In this document: in pieces, positions 19,492 to 28,212 of the stretch
How the letters are laid out: each line of letters starts with the position of its first letter
How positions within the stretch are numbered: the stretch's first letter is position 1
From: Hymenobacter volaticus
Lineage (GTDB): Bacteria > Bacteroidota > Bacteroidia > Cytophagales > Hymenobacteraceae
Length of the DNA: 64,000 nt
Reading direction: 5' to 3'
Assembly: GCF_022921055.1 (NCBI RefSeq)
Contig: NZ_CP095061.1
Coordinates: 4,751,501-4,815,500 of the forward strand
Notes under the pieces: model-generated
The model's input: only the letters and a program-made list of their open reading frames with translations
What the model was told of the DNA's origin: nothing
Databases searched by the model: none
Program-made: the position numbers and the translations under genes

Positions 19492-20031
19492 TTAGGCTAC
19501 GCCGAACTTCTTCCACAGCTTCGGCAGCATCTTGGGCAGTTGGTTTTCCGTCCAGTCCTCGCCTTTCGTGGCGGAACCGGAATCGTAATCTAGTCCGCGG
19601 GCATAGGCTATACCCCGCGGAAATGTATCCTCATCGTCTTCTTCTTTCGTACCAGTACGCTTCTCGTACGCCATAGTAGCTACATAAAGCAGTTCTTCGA
19701 AATCCTGATAAGGAGCTTGCACGACAGTCACCAGAGTATCGGGGTTGCGTAGCGCATTCATAAACACCGCTTCCCCCTGGCCAACTAGCCAGCATCGAAA
19801 ATACAGGTAGGAATCATCGGTTACGTATCCATTGAGAATCTTCTGAGCAGCCATGATGTTGAAATCATCGGCCTCAATTAGGTACTCACGCAGTATGCAC
19901 TCGAATTCGACTATGTGTTGGGGCTCATGTTGAGCTAAGCTATTGATTAGGGCCTGCTCTTGCCGCGTTTGGTCGCCCTTAGATACTTCTTTAGCAGCAT
20001 CTATGAACTGCCAGAATTCTCTTTTATCCAC
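19492..20031 (-). CDS. DUF4240 domain protein
   Basis: A 179-residue cytoplasmic protein of the DUF4240 family, recognised from the opening MDKREFWQFIDAAK, the central FRCWLVGQGEAVFMNAL and the following VQAPYQDFEELLYVATMAYE. The family is found with toxin/immunity and stress genes but has no established activity. Its C-terminal third is acidic. It stands alone, sharing a terminator with pncB. Confidence 0.85.
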   Translation of the reverse strand: MDKREFWQFIDAAKEVSKGDQTRQEQALINSLAQHEPQHIVEFECILREYLIEADDFNIMAAQKILNGYVTDDSYLYFRCWLVGQGEAVFMNALRNPDTLVTVVQAPYQDFEELLYVATMAYEKRTGTKEEDDEDTFPRGIAYARGLDYDSGSATKGEDWTENQLPKMLPKLWKKFGVA

Positions 20032-20143
20032 TTTCTGTAGGTTATTGAACTGAAGTATACGTTGTAATGGCTAGCGGCGAAGTACACCAAAACTCTACAC
20101 TTCAGCAACCAAAGCGTATACCTGGTAATACTACTCTCGCCGC

Positions 20144-20151
20144 TACTTTTG
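20144..20151 (+). promoter_or_regulatory. -7 promoter element for the CxxC protein gene
   Basis: Exact TAnnTTTG match (TACTTTTG) 80 nt upstream of the HMA-like gene. The expected -33 position has only a weak CTGG-like match, so the promoter call rests on the -7 box. Confidence 0.5.
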
Positions 20152-20230
20152 CGGTAGTTCTTCTGTTGAAAGTGCACCTCATATACCGCTGGCTGTTTCT
20201 CACGCAGCTAGCCTCAAACAGACCTCGACC

Positions 20231-20446
20231 ATGCAAACCCTACAATTCAAAACCAGCATCAACTGCGCCAACTGCCTACGCGCCGTCACGCCTTTTCTAG
20301 ACGCCGAAGCCAGCGTGAAGAAATGGAATGTGGATACCAACAACCCCGATAAAGTTTTGACCGTGGAAGGTGAAAACGTTATTCCTGAACTCGTGATGAA
20401 AGCCGTTGCGCAAGCTGGCTTCGATATAGAACCTGTAGCGAAATAA
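20231..20446 (+). CDS. Heavy-metal-associated (HMA) domain protein
   Basis: A 71-residue single-domain protein with the copper-chaperone fold pattern: beta strand, then NCANC (Cys12 and Cys15) at the start of the first helix, FLDAEASVKKWNVD, and a final strand FDIEPVA. Such proteins bind Cu(I) or similar metals through the CxxC pair and pass them to P-type ATPases. Glycine is missing from the usual GMxCxxC context, so metal preference is uncertain. No transporter gene is adjacent. Confidence 0.8.
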   Translation: MQTLQFKTSINCANCLRAVTPFLDAEASVKKWNVDTNNPDKVLTVEGENVIPELVMKAVAQAGFDIEPVAK

Positions 20447-20732
20447 ACCTTCACGCTTACTTTTGCGCGGTCTGATGGCTACTTCGGTAGCTGTCAGACC
20501 GTTTTGCTTTAGTACGGTACTGTCAAGAAATGCCTCCCTTCAGCGCCGTAAAGCGTCCAGCTTTCGGGCACTGACTAGCTCGTTAGCTGCACTTTATACC
20601 GGTAACTCTGGCCGGCTGTCTTATGGAAACCATTAGCTTTTTGTATACATCCGGCCTTGGTATTCGTAAAAAGCCATAACTGCTCTACGACACAGTACAT
20701 GCCCGCTCCCACCCTCTTTCCTTCTCTCACCC

Positions 20733-21284
20733 ATGAAAGCGTATCTATTTTTCTTGCTGATGCTGCTAGGCGGCGCGGTAAGTGCCCAAGAAGCACCGTT
20801 CAACTTTTCGCCGCTTCCCTTAAATACGACAACGAATAGAGCCGTCTACACAGCCGTAATGCCCGTAGCGGACACAACCAAAGATCAACTATTTACGCGG
20901 GCCAAGCAGTGGCTTTCTCGAGTAGCACCCCATTACAAAGCTTCAGTTAGCCACATAGATCCGGAAACCGGCGCGCTGCATCTGCGGGGTAGCATCAAGA
21001 AAGGCCAAGAGTCGTTCGGGTTCCGGCTGGCGGTAGCAGTTGAGGATGGGAGCTATACGTACCAGCTCGACAACATCACGCACACCCAACCTCAAAACGC
21101 CCGCGAAGGCAAATACAGCTCACCCGATCCTCGGACCACTCCAATTGAGGCACTTGTGTATACTAGGCCTCGCAAGAGCCGAGACAAAAAACTTTTGCAA
21201 GTTGATACGCATCTGCGAGCCGTACTTAGCAGCCTCGATGTAGCCATGCAGGGCAAGCCCACTAGCCTGACCACACAGCTGTAA
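20733..21284 (+). CDS. Secreted DUF4468-like protein
   Basis: A 183-residue exported protein with signal peptide (MKAYLFFLLMLLGGAVSAQ). The mature part has a strand-helix layout with QLFTRAKQWLSRV and GALHLRGSIKK that fits the DUF4468 (TBP-like fold) family found in Bacteroidota periplasm. Function is unknown. A related protein occurs at 39388-39945 in this window. The downstream hairpin is shared with the convergent amt gene. Confidence 0.78.
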   Translation: MKAYLFFLLMLLGGAVSAQEAPFNFSPLPLNTTTNRAVYTAVMPVADTTKDQLFTRAKQWLSRVAPHYKASVSHIDPETGALHLRGSIKKGQESFGFRLAVAVEDGSYTYQLDNITHTQPQNAREGKYSSPDPRTTPIEALVYTRPRKSRDKKLLQVDTHLRAVLSSLDVAMQGKPTSLTTQL

Positions 21285-21300
21285 CCCTACCACCTCGATG

Positions 21301-21338
21301 CACAAAGCCAGCATTCCGTTCGGAGTGCTGGCTTTGTG
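21301..21338. terminator. Terminator between DUF4468 gene and amt
   Basis: Long hairpin (arms 21301-21318 and 21321-21338, 18 complementary positions with one T-G pair) between convergent stop codons, able to act on both strands. Confidence 0.85.
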
Positions 21339-21378
21339 TTGATAGCTAAGTTTGTTGTCGTTTGTAGAGTGGGCTTGG

Positions 21379-22742
21379 CTACACCAATTCCTTGCGGTAT
21401 GTTTTCTCGAATTCTTCGTCCACGTGGTAGGTAGATTCCTCGTGCTGGCTCAGGTCCAGACCTAGTTCTTCGTCGGCTTCTTTCACCCGCAGCCCAAACA
21501 GTGCGTCAGTCAACTTCAGCAGTACCCACGATACAACAGCGGTATAGCCAACCACGATAGCCAGGCCCAGCAAATGATAGTTGAAGACGGTTGCGGTGCC
21601 GTTTACCAGTCCTACTTTGGCCGCAAACACACCCGTCAGCAACATCCCGACGATGCCGCCCAGGCCGTGGCACGGAAACACGTCCAGCGTGTCGTCGATG
21701 CTGGTGCGGTTGTTTTTCCAGTGCACCCCCATGAAGCTAATGCTGGAAGCTACCACCCCAATCAGGATGCTCTGGCCGTAATCCACGTAACCAGCGGCGG
21801 GCGTAATGGCTACCAAGCCCACTACGGCCCCAATGCAAGCGCCCATTGCCGTGGGCTTGCCGCCGCGGGCCACTTCAATCAGCATCCAGGCTACCAACGC
21901 CGCCGCTGATGCCAAGTTGGTGTTCACAAAGGAAAGGGAAGCCATTTCGTTGGCGCCAAGAGCCGAACCAGCGTTGAAGCCAAACCAGCCAAACCACAGT
22001 AGGCCGGTGCCGAGCAGCACGAAAGGCACGTTCGGCGTAGAGAAAGACTGCCCGCGGTGCGTTTTGCGCGGACCGAGCACCAAGGCCCCAACTAACGCCG
22101 CTACCCCCGCCGAAATGTGCACTACCGTACCACCCGCAAAGTCGAGTACGCCCCACTTGCGCAGGAAACCCTCGGGTGCCACGTCCAGTGCGCCAGCGGG
22201 CAGTAGATGAACAGGCAGAATAGGATAATGAACGCCAGATAACCTTTAAACCGCACCCGTTCGGCAAACGAACCAGTAATGAGGGCCGGCGTGATGATGG
22301 CAAACTTCAGTTGGAAGGCGAAGAACAGAATCAGCGGGATAGTTGGCGACAACGTGGGGTGCGTGGCCGTGCCCACATCTTTGAGCAGCAGGAACGTGCG
22401 CGGGTCGCCGATGATGCCGCCAAACGAGTCGCCGTAGGCCAGCGAGAAGCCCACGAAATACCACACCAAGGAAATCACGCCCAGTGCTACGAAGCTTTGC
22501 AGCATGGTGGAAATCAAGTTTTTAGGCCGCACCATGCCGCCGTAGAAAAACGACAAGCCCGGCGTCATGAGCAGCACAAAGGCCGACGCTGTCAGCATCC
22601 AAGCCACGTCGGCGCCGTTGATGGTGTCGGGCGCTGCGGCCGGGTGTTCCACTTTCACAAACGCCGCTATGCACCCCAGAACGAATAAGACGACAAACGC
22701 CAGCGTCCCGTAATTGAATTTAGATGGTAATGACTTTTCCAT
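21379..22742 (-). CDS. amt: Ammonium transporter Amt (apparent frameshift)
   Basis: Inner-membrane ammonium channel of the Amt/Rh family, about 454 residues after repair. The N-terminal part (22742 to about 22175) holds DVAWMLTASAFVLLMTPGL and FFYGGMVRPKN; the C-terminal part holds the twin pore histidines in GGTVVHISAGVAALVG and FPCHGLGGIVGM and an acidic cytoplasmic tail. The two parts are in different frames; one extra G in the GGG at 22174-22176 gives the expected HWTWHPEGFLRKWG junction. As written the channel would be cut after about 185 residues. No glnK/P-II gene is adjacent; a porin gene lies upstream on the same strand. Confidence 0.93.
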
Positions 22743-22825
22743 GGTCCATGAATTGGGTAATGTACTACAGGCTTTTCAGAGGAAATGAACTGTGCTTAAG
22801 AGGGACATGCCCGCTGCATTCGAGC

Positions 22826-22871
22826 ACTATTCTGCGGGCTAACTAGAAACTATTCTGCGGGCTAACTAGAA
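22826..22871. repeat. Perfect 23-bp tandem duplication at the porin stop codon
   Basis: Two identical abutting 23-bp units (22826-22848 and 22849-22871). The stop codon of the minus-strand porin gene lies in the second unit, so the copy just outside the gene looks like a recent slippage duplication of the gene end. Confidence 0.9.
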
Positions 22872-23939
22872 CTTGTAGACGGCCGCGAGCAAGGCACTCA
22901 CCGTGGTTTTCTTGAGGTTGCCCGATTTATCGATAAATAAATCCGACTCTACATCGCCGTTATCGAGGCGCAGTTCCGGGATGATGGTGAGGTTGTTGAT
23001 CTTGAAATTCGAGGAAAGCGTAGTCTCAAAAACGTTTCCATTGAAACCTATAAGGGCCTTTTTATCGCCGAAATACTCCCCGCGCAGGGTCATGCCGAAC
23101 CAGGGTGCCGGATCCAGATTCACATATAAGGCGCTGCCCCACCAAGAGTTGTAGTCGCCCCAACCGGTTTCGCCGCGGAACTGCCGGTACTGCACGGTGC
23201 CGTTGTAGGAGAAGCTTAGCTGGCTGGACAAGGCGTAGGTCACCACTAAGTCGCCCTGCTGTACGCGCAGCGAATCGTGTTGCGCGCCTCCTTGGTAGTT
23301 GAAATAGGCCTTTATTTTGTCGTCGGGCGTGCCGGTTGCCAGCTGCGCAATAAAGGTTTTGGGCATGCTGCTCGCGCTTTTCAGGTCGGTTGGGTTAGCT
23401 ACGCCCACCATCAAGTTCGTCTTCTCGCCGAGCCCAAAATCAGCTTTTATCCCCGTATGAAAGAAGGGACCATACGAGAACATATAGCTCATGCTGTAAT
23501 TTCTATTCAGGTAAGGATCAACCGATTCGTACCCGATATGCGTGGCCCAGCTACCACCCGTTAGCTTGATTTTGGCCGTGGGTGAATAAGTGATAAACAG
23601 CTGCTTGATGGCAAAGCGCGTGTTGTCGTCGTTGTAAGAAAACTCTTCGGCCCGGCGCCCAAAGCCCAAATCCGCGACCAAGCCCACTTTGCCAATGGTG
23701 TGCTCGGCTTTCACCGAAATCATGCCTAGCTCGAAGGATTTATGGCTATTCGTGAAGCTCGTCAGGTTGTTGTAGGGCGCCTCACCGGGGTTGTTGAAGT
23801 TGTAGCGGTAGTAGGCGTCGGCATAGCCAGATATTTTGAAAGGCGAAGTCTTGACGGAATCTGGCGAGGTCTTAACAGAGTCCTCCGGTGCGGAGGTAAG
23901 CGGTGCCATCAAAGCAAAGGCAGCGGTAAAAAGCAGCAT
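22866..23939 (-). CDS. Outer-membrane porin, OmpL/BBP2-like
   Basis: Predicted beta-barrel porin. From the ATG at 23939 it has a signal peptide (MLLFTAAFALMAPLTSA) followed by a doubled DSVKTSP-like heptad and then about 16 amphipathic strands beginning FKISGYADAYYRYNFN, and it ends in VYKF with the terminal Phe usual for outer-membrane proteins. The pattern fits the putative beta-barrel porin-2 (OmpL-like) family. It is directly upstream of amt on the same strand, which suggests it may help nitrogen sources cross the outer membrane; that link is inferred. Confidence 0.85.
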   Translation of the reverse strand: MLLFTAAFALMAPLTSAPEDSVKTSPDSVKTSPFKISGYADAYYRYNFNNPGEAPYNNLTSFTNSHKSFELGMISVKAEHTIGKVGLVADLGFGRRAEEFSYNDDNTRFAIKQLFITYSPTAKIKLTGGSWATHIGYESVDPYLNRNYSMSYMFSYGPFFHTGIKADFGLGEKTNLMVGVANPTDLKSASSMPKTFIAQLATGTPDDKIKAYFNYQGGAQHDSLRVQQGDLVVTYALSSQLSFSYNGTVQYRQFRGETGWGDYNSWWGSALYVNLDPAPWFGMTLRGEYFGDKKALIGFNGNVFETTLSSNFKINNLTIIPELRLDNGDVESDLFIDKSGNLKKTTVSALLAAVYKF

Positions 23940-24519
23940 ACTATTCGGATTATGAGTGATCAATGGCAAAGTCTGGCGCGAATGGGCATACCGGCATAAG
24001 CCACTCATGCGTGCGGGTCACTTTTATCATTGCTCCCCGAAAAAATAGGCTGAGACGTAGCAATTGGCTGTTCTACTACCTTCCTATCTACATCGGGAAG
24101 CACACTTATTACTCTCCTTGAAAACGCTTTGTGTTGACTCACTTAGGTGGGTAGTGAGTCGGTGGCTGTCCTCTCTGGTAGCTGCTAGAAGTACCGACGC
24201 TGCTACTGTGCTTGCGTGGCTAGTCCTGTAAGGCAACTCAAACAATAGCAATCTGTACAACACATTCTGATATACCCCTTAATTCTTAAGGCCAATATAT
24301 ATAATTCTCATATTAATTTCAGTACATGCCTATGAAATTTTAGGTCAATACTGACATTTATTGAAATAAAAACTAAAAACACCCCTGTTATTTAACCCCA
24401 CTTCCTAAATAATGCACCTACTATCACAGTCAATCCCATCTTGCCGAGCGTGAGGTTTCAGAATATAGTATACTTCAACCCCAAACTGATTCACAACCCA
24501 ACTAGTACCCTAAAAGAAA
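23940..24519. other. Long A+T-rich intergenic region
   Basis: About 580 bp between the porin gene start and the terminator of the purine run. The base composition drops clearly. No gene, tRNA or strong repeat is seen. It must contain the promoter for the porin-amt pair, but no convincing TAnnTTTG site was found. Confidence 0.45.
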
Positions 24520-24546
24520 AGCCCGACATCAGTGAGATGCCGGGCT
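24520..24546 (-). terminator. Terminator of the purine gene run
   Basis: 11-position stem with one mismatch (24520-24530 with 24536-24546, loop AGTGA) and a T-rich tract on the minus strand, 134 nt beyond the purM stop codon. Confidence 0.75.
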
Positions 24547-24679
24547 TCCTAGTTGCCTGCCTATTTCTGTAAGAGAACTAGTCTTTTACTTGCTGTGCTT
24601 GCGCTTCGTTCTCACTGAGCTCTTCTTAATTACGCTCACGCTTAATTTTCAAGCTTTCTTGCTCTTCCAGCTTGAAAAA

Positions 24680-25798
24680 CTACCCTTCATAGTTCAACTC
24701 GCCGGCTCCCACGCGCAAGCGGACACTCGGCTCGGCCGTGATGCGACCAGCTACTTGGGCTTGGTAACCAGCGGCCTGGAGTTGGGCAGCTACGGCAGCG
24801 GCTTGGTCTTCATCGGTTACGAGGAGCATGCCGTTGCCCATGTTCCAATAGAGGTAAGCTTCTGCGGGCGTGATGCCAGCTAGCTCGGCCAATTGCTGCA
24901 TGGCGGGCAATGGCTCAAACAAATTGGTTAGCTCGGCGCCCACACCGTTCTTCAGTACGCGCTTGAAGTTGTCGGCAATGCCACCGCCGGTGATGTGCGC
25001 AGCGGCGTGCACTGGCAGCCCCGCATCCAGCACAGCTCCTACACCAGGTGAGAAGATAAGCGAGGGCGCCAGCATCACCTCACCCCAAGTCTGGCCCATT
25101 TCGGCGGCATCGGAGCCGGTGTAGGGAGCCGTGTGCCAAGCTTCACCGAAAGCTTTGGTGAGGGCACGGCGGGCCAAGGAGTAGCCATTGGAGCGGAACG
25201 AAGGCGAGCGAAGCGCTACCACGGCCTGACCCGCCCGCACATTGGCCCCGCTTAGTGGGCGCTCCAAGCTAGGGTGCAACACCCCCACGGCCGTCGAGCA
25301 CCAGTTGAAGTTCATGCGGGCGCCGGGGTAGCCACCGATGCGGTTGCCCAATTCGGCAATTTCACCGCCCGTTACGGCAATCTTACTGAACTGCGCCGCA
25401 TCGTGTAGGCCGCGCATCAGTTCATCCACCACCTCGTAGTTGAGCGTGTTCACGTCGATGATATTCGACAGGTTGGTAGGAATGAAACCCGCCACCACCA
25501 AGTCGTCGGCCACCATGGCAATCAGATCGTAACCGAGTGTGTCGTACCGGTCTGTGCGCTCAGCTACTTCAATCTTGGTCCCAATCCCGTCGGAGCCAAT
25601 ACCAAGCCGCTCACTGCCAAAACGGATTTCATTGGAGAAGCCCCCGGCCAAGTCCTGAGCTGGCTCGCCGGGCTTACCAGCGCGGGTACTGAAGGTTTTC
25701 TGCGCCCAATGGTATGCATTTTTGGAAGCGGCATTGCCTTCTTCGATGGAGTAGCCGGCGGTTTCTTTGATAGTAGGTTCGGCAGACGTCTGGCTCAT
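24680..25798 (-). CDS. purM: Phosphoribosylformylglycinamidine cyclo-ligase (AIR synthase)
   Basis: Fifth step of purine synthesis: ATP-dependent closure of FGAM to AIR. The sequence has the ATP-grasp-unrelated PurM/PurL fold with SDGIGTKIEVAERT, YDLIAMVADDLVVAG, the GGEIAELGNRIGGYP loop and HITGGGIADNFKRVL. The ATG at 25798 (MSQTSAEPT) is chosen because the longer frame runs into an intergenic palindromic repeat. Last gene of the purine run. Confidence 0.95.
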   Translation of the reverse strand: MSQTSAEPTIKETAGYSIEEGNAASKNAYHWAQKTFSTRAGKPGEPAQDLAGGFSNEIRFGSERLGIGSDGIGTKIEVAERTDRYDTLGYDLIAMVADDLVVAGFIPTNLSNIIDVNTLNYEVVDELMRGLHDAAQFSKIAVTGGEIAELGNRIGGYPGARMNFNWCSTAVGVLHPSLERPLSGANVRAGQAVVALRSPSFRSNGYSLARRALTKAFGEAWHTAPYTGSDAAEMGQTWGEVMLAPSLIFSPGVGAVLDAGLPVHAAAHITGGGIADNFKRVLKNGVGAELTNLFEPLPAMQQLAELAGITPAEAYLYWNMGNGMLLVTDEDQAAAVAAQLQAAGYQAQVAGRITAEPSVRLRVGAGELNYEG

Positions 25799-25824
25799 GG
25801 CAGAGGGAAAATCAAATAAAGCAA

Positions 25825-25926
25825 CTGTCATCCTGAACAGGGCGAAGGGTTTCATTACGTCAGAACTAGCCTAGTTCAATAGGTATTCAGACGTACGAAG
25901 ACCCTCCGCTCAACTCAAGATGACAG
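25825..25926. repeat. MITE-like imperfect palindrome between purF and purM
   Basis: Outer arms of about 35 bp (25825-25859 and 25892-25926) are imperfect reverse complements, with ends reading CTGTCATC and GATGACAG, and enclose a smaller palindrome GAACTAGCCTAGTTC. Short intergenic palindromes with such TGTCATCCTGA ends recur in Hymenobacter-type genomes, as far as I recall; only one copy is in this window. It may be a non-autonomous mobile element or an mRNA hairpin within the operon. Confidence 0.6.
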
Positions 25927-25937
25927 AGAATTTCAAG

Positions 25938-27440
25938 TTAGTGTTCGGTGGGTTCCGGAGCCTTCGCACTTACAGAAGTTATGGCTTCGTTTGGCTCTTT
26001 TTTGCGGTGGCTCTGGCGTTCTTCCTGAATGTGGCGCAGGTACTTCGTGACGTCGCCGGTGGGATAGTTGCCGGTGAAGCACGCAAAGCAGCTACCGCCG
26101 TGGCCTTTGTCTTCCGAGAACAGCTCCTGCAAATCATCGAGCGACTGGTAGATAACCCGATCAGCTTCAATGTATTGGCAGATTTCCTCCTCGGTGTAGT
26201 TGGCCGCAATTAGCTCAGTGCTCATGGCCATATCGATGCCGTAGATGCAGGGGCTGACGATGGGCGGCGCGCTGGAAATGAAGTACACTTCTTTGGCGCC
26301 GGCTTCGCGCAGAATACGCACAATGCGCCGCGACGTAGTACCGCGTACAATGCTGTCGTCGACTACGGCTACCTTCTTGCCTTCTACAAACTCACGGATG
26401 GGGTTCAGCTTTTTCTTTACCACATCTTCGCGGCCAGCCTGGCTGCTCACGATGAAGGAACGCCCCATGTGGTTGTTCTTCACCAGCGCCCGCCGATACG
26501 GCACGCCAATAGCCTCGGCCAAACCCGACGCCGCAAAGTAACCCGACGAGGGCACATCAATCACCATATCCGGCTGTATACCCGACTCTATCACCTTACG
26601 GGCCAGCATCTTGCCTAGCCGCACCCGCTCCCGGGCCACCAAGCGACCATGGATAGTAGAATCTTCGCGGGCAAAGTAGATGTGCTCGAAAACGCAGAAG
26701 TTCTTGGGTTGCTGATACGGATTCTTATAATGAACCTTGTAGTCGTTGTCGATAAACACGGCCTGCCCCGGTCCGACATTCTTGATGAAGTCGAAGCCCA
26801 AATAGTCGAAACAAGTGCTTTCGGATGCGAAGGCATAGACCGGACCGCGTGGCGTTTCGCGGCGGCCAAGTACCAGCGGCCGGATACCCAACGGGTCGTT
26901 GAAGGCCAGTAGGCCGTGGCCGGCAATGATGGTGATGGTGGCGTAGGCGCCTTTCACCAATTCTTGCGTAGTTTCTACGGCATCGAAAATATCTACCACC
27001 GACAGGCGGTCGAGATTCTTGAGGCGCAGCTCCGACGCGAAGGTGTACATGATGAGCTCCAAGTCGTTGCTGGTTTTGGGCAGCACGTGGTACTTCTCAT
27101 GTAGGCGCTTGGCCACCTGCCGGAAGTTGATGACGTTGCCGTTGTGCACCATGCTGAGCCCGAAGGGGTAGCTGGTCGTGAACGGCTGCGCCAGCTCGGT
27201 GTCGTTGGAGCCTTGGGTGGTGTAGCGCGCGTGCCCGATGCCGATGTTGCCCTTCAGCTTCTTGAGCTGCTTGGGTTTGAACACGTCATTGATGAGCCCG
27301 TTGCCTTTATGTAAATGGAAATTATCGTCGAAGGTGGCAATGCCCGCGGCATCCTGCCCCCGATGCTGGAGGGCGGTGAGGCCAATCACGATGTCCTGCA
27401 CAACGTTATCGGGGCCGTAAAAACCTACTATTCCGCACAT
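25938..27440 (-). CDS. purF: Amidophosphoribosyltransferase
   Basis: First committed step of purine synthesis: PRPP plus glutamine to phosphoribosylamine. Starting at 27440 exposes the catalytic Cys2 (MCGIVGFYGP) with no propeptide. The Ntn-hydrolase glutaminase half has GIGHARYTTQGSN and SMVHNGNVIN; the phosphoribosyltransferase half has VAVVDDSIVRGTTSRRIV. The C terminus holds a Cys pair in GSCFACFTG. Separated from purM by a palindromic element and from purN by a short spacer. Confidence 0.97.
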   Translation of the reverse strand: MCGIVGFYGPDNVVQDIVIGLTALQHRGQDAAGIATFDDNFHLHKGNGLINDVFKPKQLKKLKGNIGIGHARYTTQGSNDTELAQPFTTSYPFGLSMVHNGNVINFRQVAKRLHEKYHVLPKTSNDLELIMYTFASELRLKNLDRLSVVDIFDAVETTQELVKGAYATITIIAGHGLLAFNDPLGIRPLVLGRRETPRGPVYAFASESTCFDYLGFDFIKNVGPGQAVFIDNDYKVHYKNPYQQPKNFCVFEHIYFAREDSTIHGRLVARERVRLGKMLARKVIESGIQPDMVIDVPSSGYFAASGLAEAIGVPYRRALVKNNHMGRSFIVSSQAGREDVVKKKLNPIREFVEGKKVAVVDDSIVRGTTSRRIVRILREAGAKEVYFISSAPPIVSPCIYGIDMAMSTELIAANYTEEEICQYIEADRVIYQSLDDLQELFSEDKGHGGSCFACFTGNYPTGDVTKYLRHIQEERQSHRKKEPNEAITSVSAKAPEPTEH

Positions 27441-27456
27441 GGCGAGTTCAATTAGA

Positions 27457-27550
27457 AATTGAGAGTTAAAAACTAAAAATTGAGGAAGCAAGAATGGCTC
27501 ACTGAAGAGTAAGCCACGCGTTGCTAGTTAATTGTCATTAACTCTCAATT
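27457..27550. repeat. Inverted repeat flanking the purN-purF junction
   Basis: Two exact 13-bp arms in opposite orientation (AATTGAGAGTTAA at 27457-27469 and its complement at 27538-27550), with 19-nt near-match, separated by 68 bp. The right arm overlaps the end of purN. A+T-rich short inverted repeats of this type are common between genes in Bacteroidota; function is unknown. Confidence 0.55.
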
Positions 27551-28212
27551 TTCAATTGCCCCTGAAGCAAGCGGACCAGCGTGTTGGCGTACAGTTCATG
27601 TTCCACCAACAGCCCGCGCCGCTCCACCTCCGACAACGTATCGGCTCCGCGCAAATCCACTGTGCGCTGAGCCAGGATGGGGCCCGTATCAAGGCCCTCA
27701 TCAACCATATGTACCGTGATTTTGGTTTCCGAAAGTCTGTTATTAAATGCCCATTCGTAGGCGTGAAGTCCTTGGTGCTGATGCGTATCCGCAGGATGGA
27801 TATTCAGGATGCGGCCCGCAAAAGCTTGGATAAACACCGGCGATAAAATTCGCATGTAACCAGCCAGCACTACGTAGTCGGGCTGGTAGGTTTGCAGCAA
27901 CTTCACCACCTCGGCGTCGTATTCGGGGCGCTTGAGACCTTGGGAGACGAGACTGGCCGTTGGACAGCCTAGTTCTGCCGCGGTGGCCAGGCCAGGAGCA
28001 TCGGGCTTGTTGCTGAACACGACGGCTATTTCGGATAGTCCGTGTAGCTCGCCTTGCTGCACCGCTTTCACCAAGGCCACCATGTTGGAGCCTCTGCCCG
28101 AAAGCAGGATGGCAAGGCGCTTGGGCACGTCCGGCTGCCCGCCTTCTTTGGCGAGAAAGGAGCCGGGAGCCGACGTTTCGGTGGGGGCGCTATGATTCGG
28201 TAACTGGCTCAA
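27538..28212 (-). CDS. purN: Phosphoribosylglycinamide formyltransferase
   Basis: Third purine step, transferring a formyl group from 10-formyl-tetrahydrofolate to GAR. The Rossmann-type formyltransferase shows LAILLSGRGSNMVAL, YMRILSPVFIQAF, the catalytic-loop HPADTHQHQGLHAYEWAF and VHMVDEGLDTGPIL. The usual HPS is HPAD, as in a PurN subset. An extra 28-residue N-terminal tail precedes the fold. The start overlaps the purD stop by four bases (ATGA), so translation is probably coupled. Confidence 0.94.
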   Translation of the reverse strand: MSQLPNHSAPTETSAPGSFLAKEGGQPDVPKRLAILLSGRGSNMVALVKAVQQGELHGLSEIAVVFSNKPDAPGLATAAELGCPTASLVSQGLKRPEYDAEVVKLLQTYQPDYVVLAGYMRILSPVFIQAFAGRILNIHPADTHQHQGLHAYEWAFNNRLSETKITVHMVDEGLDTGPILAQRTVDLRGADTLSEVERRGLLVEHELYANTLVRLLQGQLKIES

